Shown here in pieces: positions 31,951 to 40,981 of a DNA stretch of 64,000 nt. This DNA comes from Alkalihalobacterium sp048323755 (GTDB lineage: Bacteria > Bacillota > Bacilli > Bacillales > Bacillaceae_F). The notes beneath the pieces are model-generated. The model had not been told where the DNA came from. It saw nothing but the letters and a program-made list of their open reading frames with translations, and did no database searches. Within the stretch, counting starts at the first letter, position 1. Each line of letters starts with the position of its first letter. Location: contig NZ_JBLWFS010000007.1 in the NCBI RefSeq assembly GCF_048323755.1, forward strand, positions 1-64,000, written 5' to 3'. A program made the position numbers and the translations under genes.

Positions 31951-32583
31951 ATGAGCTTTTTAACAGAATGGCTAACCAATATTATTATATTTATTTTACT
32001 AGCTACGATCTTGGAGCTCCTATTACCCAATTCCAGTATGCAACGTTATGTCAAGATGGTTGTTGGTCTACTGTTACTAGTTATTATTCTAAATCCTTTG
32101 CTTTCCATCTTTTCTAAAGATATCAACGATATTCTACCAAATTTTTCAAATGATAAACACATTTCAGAAAAATCTTTAGAAAATTCAATAGAAAGAAAGA
32201 AAATAGAAATAGAAAGAGGACAACGTGCATATATATCAGAACAGATGGCTGTCCCAATGAAGAGACAAGTAGAAGAGGAGTTGGTGGCAAAGTTTGATGT
32301 AGAAGTTGATAGTGTTCAAATTACCCTCGATGAATTTGCCTTTGATACTACAGATGAAGATGCCATTGTAAAAGTAACAGTGCATCTTAAAAGAGTGGCA
32401 GAAGAGGAAAATGAAGGTGAACTCGTTCAAGCAGTTTCTGTTGTAAATATCGACACACGGAAAGAACTACCTGCTGAAGAAGAGACAAGAGTAGATGCAG
32501 TTCCCATTCAAACATTTTTAGCAGATGAGTGGCAAATTCCTAAAGATAAAATTTCTTTAGCCTGGGAAGGAGGGGAGCAATGA
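31951..32583 (+). CDS. spoIIIAF: Stage III sporulation protein AF
   Basis: 210 residues: two N-terminal helices (about 8-26 and 34-53), a charged helical linker, and a small alpha/beta ring-building-like domain (about 105-145) with an acidic tail. Such domains form the rings of the channel. AGGGAGTGTG precedes the ATG. Confidence 0.93.
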   Translation: MSFLTEWLTNIIIFILLATILELLLPNSSMQRYVKMVVGLLLLVIILNPLLSIFSKDINDILPNFSNDKHISEKSLENSIERKKIEIERGQRAYISEQMAVPMKRQVEEELVAKFDVEVDSVQITLDEFAFDTTDEDAIVKVTVHLKRVAEEENEGELVQAVSVVNIDTRKELPAEEETRVDAVPIQTFLADEWQIPKDKISLAWEGGEQ

Positions 32584-32584
32584 T

Positions 32585-33247
32585 ATGGAAAAAGGTGATA
32601 AAGGGGATAAGCAATGGCTAAAAAAGCTGTTTGATCAAAAAGCTGGCAGTCCAAAGAAAAAAAATACGATCCAATACGTGATTATGGTTCTTTGTGTAGG
32701 TGTTGGACTAATGATATTAGGTAATTTCATTGGTGATGATCAGAGTGCTCCACCAAGTGAACCAGTGTTTAACCAAGAAGAGAATCAAGAAGCAGAGCCA
32801 GCTTTAGGACGGAGTAGCTCTTCCGGTCCTATGACGATGGAAGACTATGAAATCCGCTATGAAAATCAATTAAAAGAAGTTTTAGAACAAATGATAGGGG
32901 TTTCTGATGTTTCCATTATGATCAATTTAGCAGAAACCGAAAAAAGAGTGTATGAACGAAACATTCATACAAAACATCAGAAAACCGATGAGACCGACCG
33001 TGAAGGGGGAACAAGACAAGTAGATGACTTAACGAGAGACGAACAGGTCGTCATCGTCCGTAAAGGAGACAGTGAGGAACCGCTTTTAGTAAAAAAGCAA
33101 AAGCCTGAAATCCGTGGGGTCCTTGTTGTAGCAGCAGGAGCTGACAATATGCAAGTGAAAGCAAGGGTTGTTGAAGCTGTCAGTCGTGTCCTTGATGTTC
33201 CAGCTCACCGAGTCTCAGTAATGCCTAAGAAATTAAAGGAGGAATAA
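32585..33247 (+). CDS. spoIIIAG: Stage III sporulation protein AG
   Basis: 220 residues: cytosolic basic N terminus, one membrane helix (YVIMVLCVGVGLMILGNFI, about 31-49), a linker, and a ring-building domain with an insert. SpoIIIAG forms a large ring in the intermembrane space. It starts one base after the spoIIIAF stop. Confidence 0.94.
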   Translation: MEKGDKGDKQWLKKLFDQKAGSPKKKNTIQYVIMVLCVGVGLMILGNFIGDDQSAPPSEPVFNQEENQEAEPALGRSSSSGPMTMEDYEIRYENQLKEVLEQMIGVSDVSIMINLAETEKRVYERNIHTKHQKTDETDREGGTRQVDDLTRDEQVVIVRKGDSEEPLLVKKQKPEIRGVLVVAAGADNMQVKARVVEAVSRVLDVPAHRVSVMPKKLKEE

Positions 33248-33250
33248 AAA

Positions 33251-33871
33251 ATGGTATTAAAAAAACAAACAGTATGGTTATTAACAATGCTTAGTTTAAT
33301 CGTAGTTTTATCAGTGTACTACATGACATCTCAACCACAAAACACAACGGATTTAGCTTATATGGACGAAGATATGGAAGGTATTGAAGAAATGATGGGT
33401 GAAGAAGATGCTGGGCAAGTTTCTGTAAATATTGAAGAAGATGAAATGGAAGAAATGATGACTGAAGGTAACGAAGAAGGCGAAGGGGAAGTTGAAGACG
33501 GAATGATTTCAGCGATTAATAGTGACGAGTTCTTTACGGAAATCCGTTTAGATCGTGAAGTATCACGCAGCAAAATGCTTCAAGAGTATACAAATATCAT
33601 TGCAGAAGCAGATGTACCCGCACAAGTAAAAGTGGAAGCATTAGAAAAACAAAATAACTTACTAGCGTTAGAACAAAAAGAGAATTTATTAGAAACCTTA
33701 ATTCGTTCAAAAGGATATAAAGATGTATTAGTATTAACTGAAGAAGAGCAAGTGAAAATCATTGTAAGAGCAGATGAATTATCAAAAGAGCAAGCGAATG
33801 AAATTCTTCTAATGGCAAACGAACAATTAGGCGAAAGATTAGTTGTTGTTGGGCATCAGCCATCAAAATAA
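33251..33871 (+). CDS. spoIIIAH: Stage III sporulation protein AH
   Basis: 206-residue mother-cell protein that meets the forespore's SpoIIQ. One helix (about 7-25), then an unusually acidic extracytoplasmic linker (residues 39-83; 22 of 45 are Asp or Glu), then the YscJ/FliF-like ring domain (about 105-203). SpoIIIAH in other Bacilli has an acidic linker too, but this one is very rich, as expected for exposed proteins of alkaliphiles. Last gene of the operon. Confidence 0.95.
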   Translation: MVLKKQTVWLLTMLSLIVVLSVYYMTSQPQNTTDLAYMDEDMEGIEEMMGEEDAGQVSVNIEEDEMEEMMTEGNEEGEGEVEDGMISAINSDEFFTEIRLDREVSRSKMLQEYTNIIAEADVPAQVKVEALEKQNNLLALEQKENLLETLIRSKGYKDVLVLTEEEQVKIIVRADELSKEQANEILLMANEQLGERLVVVGHQPSK

Positions 33872-33890
33872 GAAAAAGTTAGAGGATGTC

Positions 33891-33909
33891 CTCCTTTTGA
33901 ACAAGTATG
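33891..33909 (+). repeat. Short fragment with the ends of the 5603 element
   Basis: GAGGATGTCCTCCTTTTGAAC joins the left-end motif GAGGATGT directly to the right-end motif TCCTCC-TTTTGAAC of the 5603-5814 element, as if the interior was lost. Confidence 0.35.
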
Positions 33910-33910
33910 T

Positions 33911-33941
33911 AAAGAGGCTAATATCATATTAGTCTCTTTTT
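33911..33941 (+). terminator. Terminator of the spoIIIA operon
   Basis: AAAGAGGCTAATA (33911-33923) with TATTAGTCTCTTT (33927-33939), one G-U, then T-rich. Confidence 0.9.
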
Positions 33942-33950
33942 GATGTTGGC

Positions 33951-34012
33951 TCTTCACGCTAGGCGTGAAGCGAAAACGGTCCAAAAGCAACAAAGTTTAC
34001 GAAAACAACCTT
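33951..34012 (+). repeat. Interspersed palindromic element, copy B (half)
   Basis: Hairpin CTTCACGC/GCGTGAAG, then ACGGTCCAAAAGCAACAAAG and a right end TTTACGAAAACAACCTT. This end is the reverse complement of the left end of copy C, with few changes. The other half (AATAGCTTAAAGC side) is missing. Confidence 0.65.
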
Positions 34013-34143
34013 GATGTTTGATGTTTATATCTTTATTCTTTTGGAACATGCTATACTATAATGCGTAGGAAACGATGAAATGGTATAATACGTCAATATC
34101 GGAGTACTAAAGATTGTAAGTATGATTTTATGAGGTGATTATA

Positions 34144-34503
34144 GTGGAATGGAATGACTTAACAGAAGGTGCAAAAGCAGTATTTGAACAAACTCGTAAC
34201 TTGAAAAATGATAACATTCAAATTGTTGAATTTGAAGTTGGATTTGTGCAGGATTTTGAAACAGAAGGCGGAAATACATATACAGTATCTATTCAAGAAG
34301 ATGACTATGATAGCATCAAACGATACACGAAAGAAAATGAATATGGCGAAAAGTTTCATATGGCTAGAAATAAAAACATTGTCAAACTAATTTTATTAGA
34401 GAACGGTAAAATTCCAGATAACTTATCTGAGTTTCCTATTTTTCGTCAATACAAGAACGATGCAGTAGTTAAAGAAACAGAAGAAAAAGAAATGACGGAA
34501 TAA
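34144..34503 (+). CDS. Hypothetical protein before accB
   Basis: 119-residue soluble, acidic protein that I do not recognise. Start GTG 34144, with TGAGGTGATT nine bases ahead. No signal peptide or membrane helix; rich in Glu and Asn, with VSIQEDDYDSIKRYTKE in the middle and a Glu/Lys tail. It is 31 bases before accB, so probably co-transcribed. B. subtilis has no gene here. TATAAT at 34057-34062 may be its -10. Confidence 0.65.
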   Translation: MEWNDLTEGAKAVFEQTRNLKNDNIQIVEFEVGFVQDFETEGGNTYTVSIQEDDYDSIKRYTKENEYGEKFHMARNKNIVKLILLENGKIPDNLSEFPIFRQYKNDAVVKETEEKEMTE

Positions 34504-34534
34504 ATATATTAGCTGGAACATGAAGGGACAAAAA

Positions 34535-35044
34535 ATGATGTTAAAAGTTCAAGATATAAAAGAATTGATAAGAGTAATTGATAAGTCGACGATTGATGAA
34601 CTAAAAATCGAACAAGATGGAACGAAAATAACGATTAAAAGAAACACGAACTCACCATTAAGTTCATCAACAATCGTTGGAACTCCAGCCGTTCAAGAAA
34701 ACGTTCAACCAATCATCACAGCACAAGAGCCAAAAGCAGTTGCAGCCAAAACATCAGTAGAGGCGGAAAAGTCAGGCCAAACTGAGATGAAGGTGAATGA
34801 TGAACATGTCACTATTAAATCTCCAATGGTAGGAACATTTTATGCAGCACCAGCGCCGGATGCAGAATCTTATGTGAAACCAGGTGACCATGTCAATGAA
34901 AGTACGATTGTTTGTATCTTAGAAGCAATGAAGCTAATGAATGAACTTGAAGCCGAAGTTAACGGTAAAATTGTAGAAATACTCGTTCAAAATGGGGAAT
35001 TAGTAGAATATGGACAACCATTATTCGTTGTTCAACCAGAGTAG
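34535..35044 (+). CDS. accB: Biotin carboxyl carrier protein AccB
   Basis: Carries biotin between the two active sites of acetyl-CoA carboxylase. 169 residues: an N-terminal domain (LKVQDIKELIRVID), an Ala/Pro-rich linker (about 50-85), and a C-terminal biotinyl domain with EAMKLMNE, whose Lys is biotinylated. AAGGGA lies six bases before ATG 34535; ATG 34538 and 34520 are also possible. In operon with accC. Confidence 0.95.
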   Translation: MMLKVQDIKELIRVIDKSTIDELKIEQDGTKITIKRNTNSPLSSSTIVGTPAVQENVQPIITAQEPKAVAAKTSVEAEKSGQTEMKVNDEHVTIKSPMVGTFYAAPAPDAESYVKPGDHVNESTIVCILEAMKLMNELEAEVNGKIVEILVQNGELVEYGQPLFVVQPE

Positions 35045-35053
35045 GGAGAGTTT

Positions 35054-36409
35054 ATGATGATAAAAAAGGTTCTAATTGCTAACCGAGGAGAAATAGCCGT
35101 TCGAATTATTCGAGCGTGTAAAGAGTTAGGTATTGAAACTGTTGCAGTTTATTCAGAAGCTGATAAAGACGCACTTCATGTTAGGCTGGCAGACCAAGCG
35201 TTTTGTATCGGTCCGACTCCTTCGGCTAAAAGCTATTTAAACTTCACAAACATTATGAGTGTAGCTACATTAACTGAGGTGGATGCGATCCACCCTGGAT
35301 ATGGATTTCTAGCTGAGAATGCTGACTTTGCAGAAATTTGTTCAGCATGTAATGTAACATTCGTTGGACCAAGTCCAGATGCCATTAATAGAATGGGAAC
35401 TAAAGATGTGGCAAGAGAAACAATGGCGCAGGCCAATGTACCAATTGTTCCTGGTTCTAAAGGGATTATTGAAGATGTTGAAGCAGGTTTAAAAGTAGCT
35501 AGTGAGATTGGATACCCTGTCATTATTAAAGCAACGGCTGGCGGTGGCGGAAAAGGAATTCGTGTCGCCCGCAATGAAGCAGAGTTAAAAAAAGGTGTTC
35601 AAATTACCCAACAAGAAGCAAGTACGGCATTTGGTAACCCGGGTGTATACTTGGAAAAATACATAGAAGACTTCCGCCACGTTGAAATTCAAGTACTTGC
35701 AGATAACTATGGTAATGTTATTCATTTAGGTGAAAGAGATTGTAGTATACAAAGAAGATTGCAAAAACTATTAGAAGAAACTCCTTCACCAGCGCTTGAC
35801 CAAGAAATGAGAGATAAAATGGGTGAAGCAGCTGTCGCAGCAGCAAAGGCAGTTAATTACTCAGGTGCAGGGACAGTTGAATTCATCTATGATTACCGTG
35901 AGCGGCAATTTTACTTTATGGAAATGAATACGAGGATCCAAGTTGAGCATCCAGTAACAGAGATGGTTACTGGAATTGATTTGATCAAAGAACAACTTCT
36001 TGTAGCTTCTGGGAAGGAGCTTTCAGTAACACAGGAAGATGTTATGCTTAATGGTTGGTCGATTGAATGTCGGATCAATGCTGAAAATCCAAGTAAAAAT
36101 TTCATGCCTTCACCTGGAAAAATCACAAAATATTTACCTCCTGGTGGTCTAGGTGTGCGCATTGATTCAGCGGCATACCCAGGGTATACGATATCTCCGT
36201 TTTATGACTCGATGATTGCGAAGGTAATAACTTACGGCGCAACTCGGGAAGAGGCGCTTGCAAGGATGAAACGAGCGTTGGCAGAGTTTGAAATCGAAGG
36301 CATTGATACTACGATTCCGTTTCACTTAAAATTGCTTAGTCATGAAAAGTTTATTTCAGGTGAATTTAACACGAAATTTTTAGAACAATATGATTTAACC
36401 CAACCGTAA
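35054..36409 (+). CDS. accC: Biotin carboxylase AccC
   Basis: Carboxylates the biotin of AccB using ATP and bicarbonate. 451 residues with ATP-grasp fold: IANRGEIAVRIIRA near 8-21, the glycine-rich loop KATAGGGGKGIRVAR near 159-173, EMNTRIQVEHPVTE near 287-300, all active-site stretches. Two ATG in a row at the start (35054, 35057). Nine bases after accB. Confidence 0.97.
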   Translation: MMIKKVLIANRGEIAVRIIRACKELGIETVAVYSEADKDALHVRLADQAFCIGPTPSAKSYLNFTNIMSVATLTEVDAIHPGYGFLAENADFAEICSACNVTFVGPSPDAINRMGTKDVARETMAQANVPIVPGSKGIIEDVEAGLKVASEIGYPVIIKATAGGGGKGIRVARNEAELKKGVQITQQEASTAFGNPGVYLEKYIEDFRHVEIQVLADNYGNVIHLGERDCSIQRRLQKLLEETPSPALDQEMRDKMGEAAVAAAKAVNYSGAGTVEFIYDYRERQFYFMEMNTRIQVEHPVTEMVTGIDLIKEQLLVASGKELSVTQEDVMLNGWSIECRINAENPSKNFMPSPGKITKYLPPGGLGVRIDSAAYPGYTISPFYDSMIAKVITYGATREEALARMKRALAEFEIEGIDTTIPFHLKLLSHEKFISGEFNTKFLEQYDLTQP

Positions 36410-36453
36410 TATGGTAAAATGAATATAAGGCTGAATGATGGAGGTGCGATACG

Positions 36454-36858
36454 ATGGCAGAAAATCATATCATAGACCTAGAGGAACAAAAAAATGAGCT
36501 AGGTAAAGTAGAAATTTCTCCAGAAGTAATTGAAGTAATTGCAGGAATAGCATCATCAGAAGTAGATGGTGTTGCAACAATGAGGGGAAATTTTGCAACA
36601 GGAGTTGCCGAGCGATTAGGTAGAAAGAATCACGGAAAAGGTGTAAAAGTTGAGTTAAAAGAAGATGGAATAGTTGTGGATGTTTCTGTAATTATTATAT
36701 ACGGCGTGTCTATTCCTGATGTAGCTAAGAAAATTCAATCCAATGTGAAACAAGCGTTACAGACGATGACAGGTATTGACCTTGAAGCCGTAAATGTTCA
36801 TGTTGTCGGTGTTCAATTTGAGGCTCAAACAGAGCCACAAGAAATTATTGAAGAATAA
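36454..36858 (+). CDS. yqhY: Asp23/Gls24 family protein YqhY
   Basis: 134-residue protein of the Asp23/Gls24 (alkaline shock) family. The core GKVEISPEVIEVIAGIASSEVDGV (start at about 17; conserved part GIASSEVDGV) and the C-terminal GVSIPDVAKKIQ...ALQTMTGI are typical. In B. subtilis YqhY keeps acetyl-CoA carboxylase activity in check, and its location after accBC fits. GATGGAGGTG precedes ATG 36454. Confidence 0.94.
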   Translation: MAENHIIDLEEQKNELGKVEISPEVIEVIAGIASSEVDGVATMRGNFATGVAERLGRKNHGKGVKVELKEDGIVVDVSVIIIYGVSIPDVAKKIQSNVKQALQTMTGIDLEAVNVHVVGVQFEAQTEPQEIIEE

Positions 36859-36915
36859 ATTTTAAAGTAAAATAGTTATTAACTGGTTTGACGATGGGAA
36901 TACTATTTGCAAACA

Positions 36916-36947
36916 AACAGCCAAAGGATTGTGCCTTTGGCTGTTTT
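36916..36947 (+). terminator. Terminator of the acc operon
   Basis: AACAGCCAAAGG (36916-36927) with CCTTTGGCTGTT (36934-36945) and T-run. Confidence 0.93.
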
Positions 36948-37091
36948 CTAATTGATAATTGTACGATAGTTGCAACCAGAGAATTCTACAAAAAAGTCGT
37001 ATGTTCAATAAATATCGGCAATCTCTGTTATCAGCTAGTAGAATATGCTATTATCATACATATAATTAGGCAACAGAAGGAGAAAACACGT

Positions 37092-37502
37092 ATGAATAGA
37101 CGTCTAGCACGTTTAAGAGCCGTTCAAGCTCTTTTTCAAATTGACTTAACAGCAGTGGAATGGAAAGAAGCATTGTCAAACTCACTTGAAGATGGTGAGG
37201 AGATAACTCCATTTTTAGAAAAAATCGTTTCAGGAACTTTGTCACATCAAGAAGAGATTGATGGTATGTTATCAAAAAATCTCTCGAATTGGTCGTTAGA
37301 TAGAGTTGGGAATGTCGACCGTGCCGTCCTTCGTATGGCTGTGCACGAAATGAAATACATTGATGACATTCCGATGAATGTTACGTTCAATGAAGCAATT
37401 GAACTTGCAAAGGCTTTTGGTGGGGAAGAGTCCGGTCGCTTTGTTAATGGAGTCTTATCTAATGTAGTTCAAGTGATAAATAAAGATAAAGAAGAAAACT
37501 AA
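37092..37502 (+). CDS. nusB: Transcription antitermination factor NusB
   Basis: Binds boxA RNA with NusE (S10) for antitermination of rRNA transcription. 136 residues, all-helical; starts MNRRLARLRAVQALFQID and ends with the AIELAKAFGGEESGRFVNGVL signature region (each part shown separately in the protein near 100-122). ATG 37092 with AGAAGGAG ten bases ahead; in-frame sequence further up is intergenic and contains the acc terminator. Confidence 0.96.
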   Translation: MNRRLARLRAVQALFQIDLTAVEWKEALSNSLEDGEEITPFLEKIVSGTLSHQEEIDGMLSKNLSNWSLDRVGNVDRAVLRMAVHEMKYIDDIPMNVTFNEAIELAKAFGGEESGRFVNGVLSNVVQVINKDKEEN

Positions 37503-37544
37503 AGGATGTACTAAAACAGTTCCAATGGGATAGGAGTGTAGAAA

Positions 37545-38390
37545 ATGTCAGCAACGATTATTAGTGGGAAAGAGTTAGCAGCTAGCAAAAGACAAGAAAT
37601 GAAAGTAGAAGTAGAACAACTTAGTAAAGAGGGGATTGTCCCAGGTTTAGCTGTGATTTTAATCGGAGATCACCCCGCTTCTAAGTCTTATGTATCCGGA
37701 AAAGTAAAGGCATGTGAGGAAGTGGGCATCCGTTCATTACTTATTAAGAAATCAGAAGATATTTCTGAAGAAGAACTGTTAAATTTAATTGATAGTTTAA
37801 ATAATGATAAGGAAGTACACGGAATTCTTGTTCAACTTCCATTACCAAAGCATATTTCAGAAAGAGCAGTAATTGAAAAAATCAGTCCAGAAAAAGATGT
37901 CGATGGCTTCCATCCGATCAGTATTGGAAAAATGATGATTGGGGAAGAAACGTTCCTTCCTTGTACTCCATTTGGCATTGTTGAAATGCTGAAGTCTAAA
38001 GGTATTAAATTAGAGGGTAAACATGTAGTCGTGATTGGGAGAAGTAATATTGTTGGAAAGCCAGTTGGACAACTATTATTAAATGAGAATGCAACTGTTA
38101 CATACTGTCATTCACGTACAGAAAATATGAAGGATATAACAAAACAAGCAGATATATTAATCGTTGCTGTAGGGAAAGCAAACTTTGTTGATGCAAGTTA
38201 TGTAAAAGAAGGAGCAGCAGTTATTGATGTCGGTGTCAATCGCCTTGAAACAGGGAAATTGTGCGGGGATGTTGTTTTTGATGATGTAAAAGAAGTTGCA
38301 TCGTACTTAACACCTGTTCCTGGTGGAGTTGGACCGATGACAATTACGATGCTATTGTATAACACGATTATTTCGGCAAAGCGAGGTTAA
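37545..38390 (+). CDS. folD: Methylene-THF dehydrogenase/cyclohydrolase FolD
   Basis: Bifunctional enzyme oxidising 5,10-methylene-THF to 10-formyl-THF with NADP. 281 residues. The active-site KSYVSGKVKAC (about 46-56, Lys), HGILVQLPLPKH (about 92-103), and Rossmann part VVVIGRSNIVGKPVG (about 160-174), then PVPGGVGPMT near 261. Uses the methylene-THF made by the glycine cleavage system. TAGGAGTG precedes the ATG. Confidence 0.97.
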   Translation: MSATIISGKELAASKRQEMKVEVEQLSKEGIVPGLAVILIGDHPASKSYVSGKVKACEEVGIRSLLIKKSEDISEEELLNLIDSLNNDKEVHGILVQLPLPKHISERAVIEKISPEKDVDGFHPISIGKMMIGEETFLPCTPFGIVEMLKSKGIKLEGKHVVVIGRSNIVGKPVGQLLLNENATVTYCHSRTENMKDITKQADILIVAVGKANFVDASYVKEGAAVIDVGVNRLETGKLCGDVVFDDVKEVASYLTPVPGGVGPMTITMLLYNTIISAKRG

Positions 38391-38407
38391 GATAAGGAGC
38401 CGTTCTT

Positions 38408-39772
38408 ATGTCTAGGGAAAATATATTATCTGTAACGGAAGTGACTCGATACATAAAAAGGCAATTCGAAGCTGACGATGTTCTGCAAAATGTTTGGATT
38501 AGAGGTGAACTTTCTAACTTTAAGCATCATAACCGCGGGCATATGTACTTTACCATTAAGGATGAACAAGCACGAATGCAAGCGGTCATGTTTGCAGGGA
38601 ATAATCGATTTCTAAAGTTTAAACCAGAAGATGGTATGAAAGTGCTTATTCGTGGTGAAATCACTGTATATGAATCATATGGACAGTACCAAATGTATGC
38701 TAGAGAAATGCAACCAGATGGTGTCGGAAGTCTGTATATGGCCTATGAACAATTAAAGGAAAAGTTAGAAATTGAGGGCCTTTTTTCTCCGCATTTGAAA
38801 AAGCCTCTTCCAAACTATTCTATGAGAATTGCGATTGCCACTTCACCAACAGGGGCAGCGATTCGGGATATTATTACAACAATAAAAAGAAGATTTCCAA
38901 TTGCTACTATTACGTTATTACCCGTATTGGTGCAGGGTGAAGGCGCCGCACCTTCGATTGTAAAAGCTATCAGACAAGCAAATGCAGTCAATATGTTTGA
39001 TGTGTTAATTATCGGTCGCGGTGGAGGGTCTATTGAGGAACTCTGGGCTTTTAATGAAGAAGCAGTAGCGCGTGCTATTTATGAATCGACAGTTCCTATT
39101 ATATCTGCAGTAGGTCATGAAACGGACTTTACAATTGCTGACTTTGTTGCAGATATTCGAGCTGCAACACCAACAGCAGCAGCAGAATTAGCCGTTCCAG
39201 AACTAAAAGAATTAGTTAAAGCTATTGATTTGCAAAAGCTTAGATTACGACGAGCTTTAATGGAGAAGGTCGAGCGAGAAAAGCAGAGGTTAAACCGTTT
39301 ACAAAAATCCTATGCCTTTCGCTACCCACAGCAATTAGTTCATCAAAAAGAGCAAGAGCTTGACCGTTTGTATGATCGTCTTGAACGTGAAATGCGCCGA
39401 CTTATAGATAAGCGGTCAGAACAGATAAATCAGTTAACGAAAGACATAATGAGAAATCATCCCAATGCAAAGCTGTTGGAAGCTAAGCAACAGTCATTAT
39501 TTTTAAGAGACCAACTTTTAAGGAATATGAAATGGCTGCTAAAGGAAAAACAAAACCAATTTCAAAATCGAGTACAGACACTAGAAGTACTAAGTCCGTT
39601 GCGAATGATGGAACGTGGGTATAGTTTAGCTTTTAACGATCGTAACGAGTTAGTAAAATCAATAACTGATGTGAGTCTAGATGACGCAGTTCAGATCAGA
39701 GTCATGGATGGAACTGTGAATTGTCAAGTTGTAGATACGAAAAAGGAAACTTTATTAAAGGTGGATGAGTGA
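38408..39772 (+). CDS. xseA: Exodeoxyribonuclease VII large subunit
   Basis: 454 residues: N-terminal OB-fold (VWIRGELSNFKHHNRGH near 28-44), the catalytic domain with TSPTGAAIRDII near 142 and IGRGGGSIEELWAFNEE near 200-216, then HETDFTIADFVAD near 237, and a long coiled coil. With XseB it degrades single-stranded DNA in both directions. Its stop overlaps the xseB start. Confidence 0.96.
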   Translation: MSRENILSVTEVTRYIKRQFEADDVLQNVWIRGELSNFKHHNRGHMYFTIKDEQARMQAVMFAGNNRFLKFKPEDGMKVLIRGEITVYESYGQYQMYAREMQPDGVGSLYMAYEQLKEKLEIEGLFSPHLKKPLPNYSMRIAIATSPTGAAIRDIITTIKRRFPIATITLLPVLVQGEGAAPSIVKAIRQANAVNMFDVLIIGRGGGSIEELWAFNEEAVARAIYESTVPIISAVGHETDFTIADFVADIRAATPTAAAELAVPELKELVKAIDLQKLRLRRALMEKVEREKQRLNRLQKSYAFRYPQQLVHQKEQELDRLYDRLEREMRRLIDKRSEQINQLTKDIMRNHPNAKLLEAKQQSLFLRDQLLRNMKWLLKEKQNQFQNRVQTLEVLSPLRMMERGYSLAFNDRNELVKSITDVSLDDAVQIRVMDGTVNCQVVDTKKETLLKVDE

Positions 39773-40017
39773 TGAGCGAGCAAAACCGAGAGGAATTATC
39801 TTTTGAAGATGCAATAAATGAGCTTGAAAGTGTCGTTGAAAAGCTTGAGCAAGGTGACGTACCATTAGAAGAAGCGATTTCAATGTTTCAACAAGGTATG
39901 AACTTATCGAAGCTTTGTCACGATAAGCTGACAGTAGTTGAAAAGCAATTAGAACAAATTTTAACTGAAGATGGTCAAATAGAAGAAGTATCGTTTCAGG
40001 AGGATCAAGCAGAGTGA
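39772..40017 (+). CDS. xseB: Exodeoxyribonuclease VII small subunit
   Basis: 81-residue helical partner of XseA. Typical LSFEDAINELESVVEKLEQG and LEEAISMFQQGMNLSK stretches. The ATG overlaps the last base of the xseA stop (TGATG); the preceding GTG is less likely. The stop overlaps ispA. Confidence 0.95.
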   Translation: MSEQNREELSFEDAINELESVVEKLEQGDVPLEEAISMFQQGMNLSKLCHDKLTVVEKQLEQILTEDGQIEEVSFQEDQAE

Positions 40018-40901
40018 TTGATCTAAAACAATTTTTACAAAAAAGCAAAATAGAGATTGAACAACAATTACCAAAGTGTATTAGTCACTTAGAAGCTCCA
40101 TCCACTCTGAAAGAAGCGATGCTTTACTCGCTCTCTGCTGGTGGAAAACGAGTTCGTCCAGTGTTATTATTAGCCACTCTTCATGCTTTTAATCGTGATG
40201 AAAAAATTGGAACTAGTATCGCGTGCGCCATAGAAATGTTGCATACATATTCTTTAATACATGATGACTTACCGGCAATGGATGATGATGATTTACGAAG
40301 AGGAAAACCAACGAACCATAAAGTCTTTGGTGAAGCAATGGCTATTCTTGCAGGAGATGCGCTGCTTACTTATTCATTTCAATTAATTAGTGAAATGAAC
40401 AGCTCAAATGTAACTGATGGAATGAAGGTAAAGCTAATCCAAGAACTTGCAAAAGCAGCAGGTCCTGAGGGAATGGTCGGGGGACAAGTTGCTGATATGG
40501 AAGGTGAAGGGAAAAATCTTACCTTAGAGGAATTAGAGTACATCCACCATCATAAAACAGGCGACCTTTTAACGTACGCCGTTTTAGCTGGGGCTATTTT
40601 AGCTCAAGCAAATGAGGAAGAGATTGACCAATTACGCTTATTTGGAAAAGAACTTGGTCTCGTTTTTCAAATCAAGGATGATATTCTTGATATTGAGGGG
40701 GACGCAGCTATGATTGGTAAGCCTATAGGTAGTGATTTCGATAGCGAAAAAAGTACTTATCCATCACTATTAACGATGGACGGTGCAAAAGAAAAATTAT
40801 TCGAGCATACAAATCGCGCAAAAGAATATTTATATAATGTAAAGCTTGAAAACTCATTGTTAATGGAGCTTACCGACTATATTGTGGAAAGAGATCACTA
40901 A
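40014..40901 (+). CDS. ispA: Farnesyl diphosphate synthase
   Basis: Condenses IPP with DMAPP and GPP to C15 farnesyl diphosphate. 295 residues with the two Asp-rich motifs: DDLPAMDDDD (about 84-93) and DDILDIEGD (about 224-232); SAGGKRVRP near 41-49. The GTG start overlaps the xseB stop (GTGA). Followed by the OLE RNA and then oapA and dxs, the arrangement known for OLE loci. Confidence 0.95.
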   Translation: MIDLKQFLQKSKIEIEQQLPKCISHLEAPSTLKEAMLYSLSAGGKRVRPVLLLATLHAFNRDEKIGTSIACAIEMLHTYSLIHDDLPAMDDDDLRRGKPTNHKVFGEAMAILAGDALLTYSFQLISEMNSSNVTDGMKVKLIQELAKAAGPEGMVGGQVADMEGEGKNLTLEELEYIHHHKTGDLLTYAVLAGAILAQANEEEIDQLRLFGKELGLVFQIKDDILDIEGDAAMIGKPIGSDFDSEKSTYPSLLTMDGAKEKLFEHTNRAKEYLYNVKLENSLLMELTDYIVERDH

Positions 40902-40946
40902 ACTGTTAGGGATGGAAACATGTTTTACGGCTGACAGACATTTTCA

Positions 40947-40975
40947 TTGAGCGATTTTCTATCTAGTGATATAAT
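40947..40975 (+). promoter_or_regulatory. Sigma-A promoter before the OLE RNA
   Basis: TTGAGC (40947-40952), 17 bases, TATAAT (40970-40975). The expected start near 40982 is just before the 5' strand of the closing stem of OLE RNA. Confidence 0.65.
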
Positions 40976-40981
40976 AACTCT

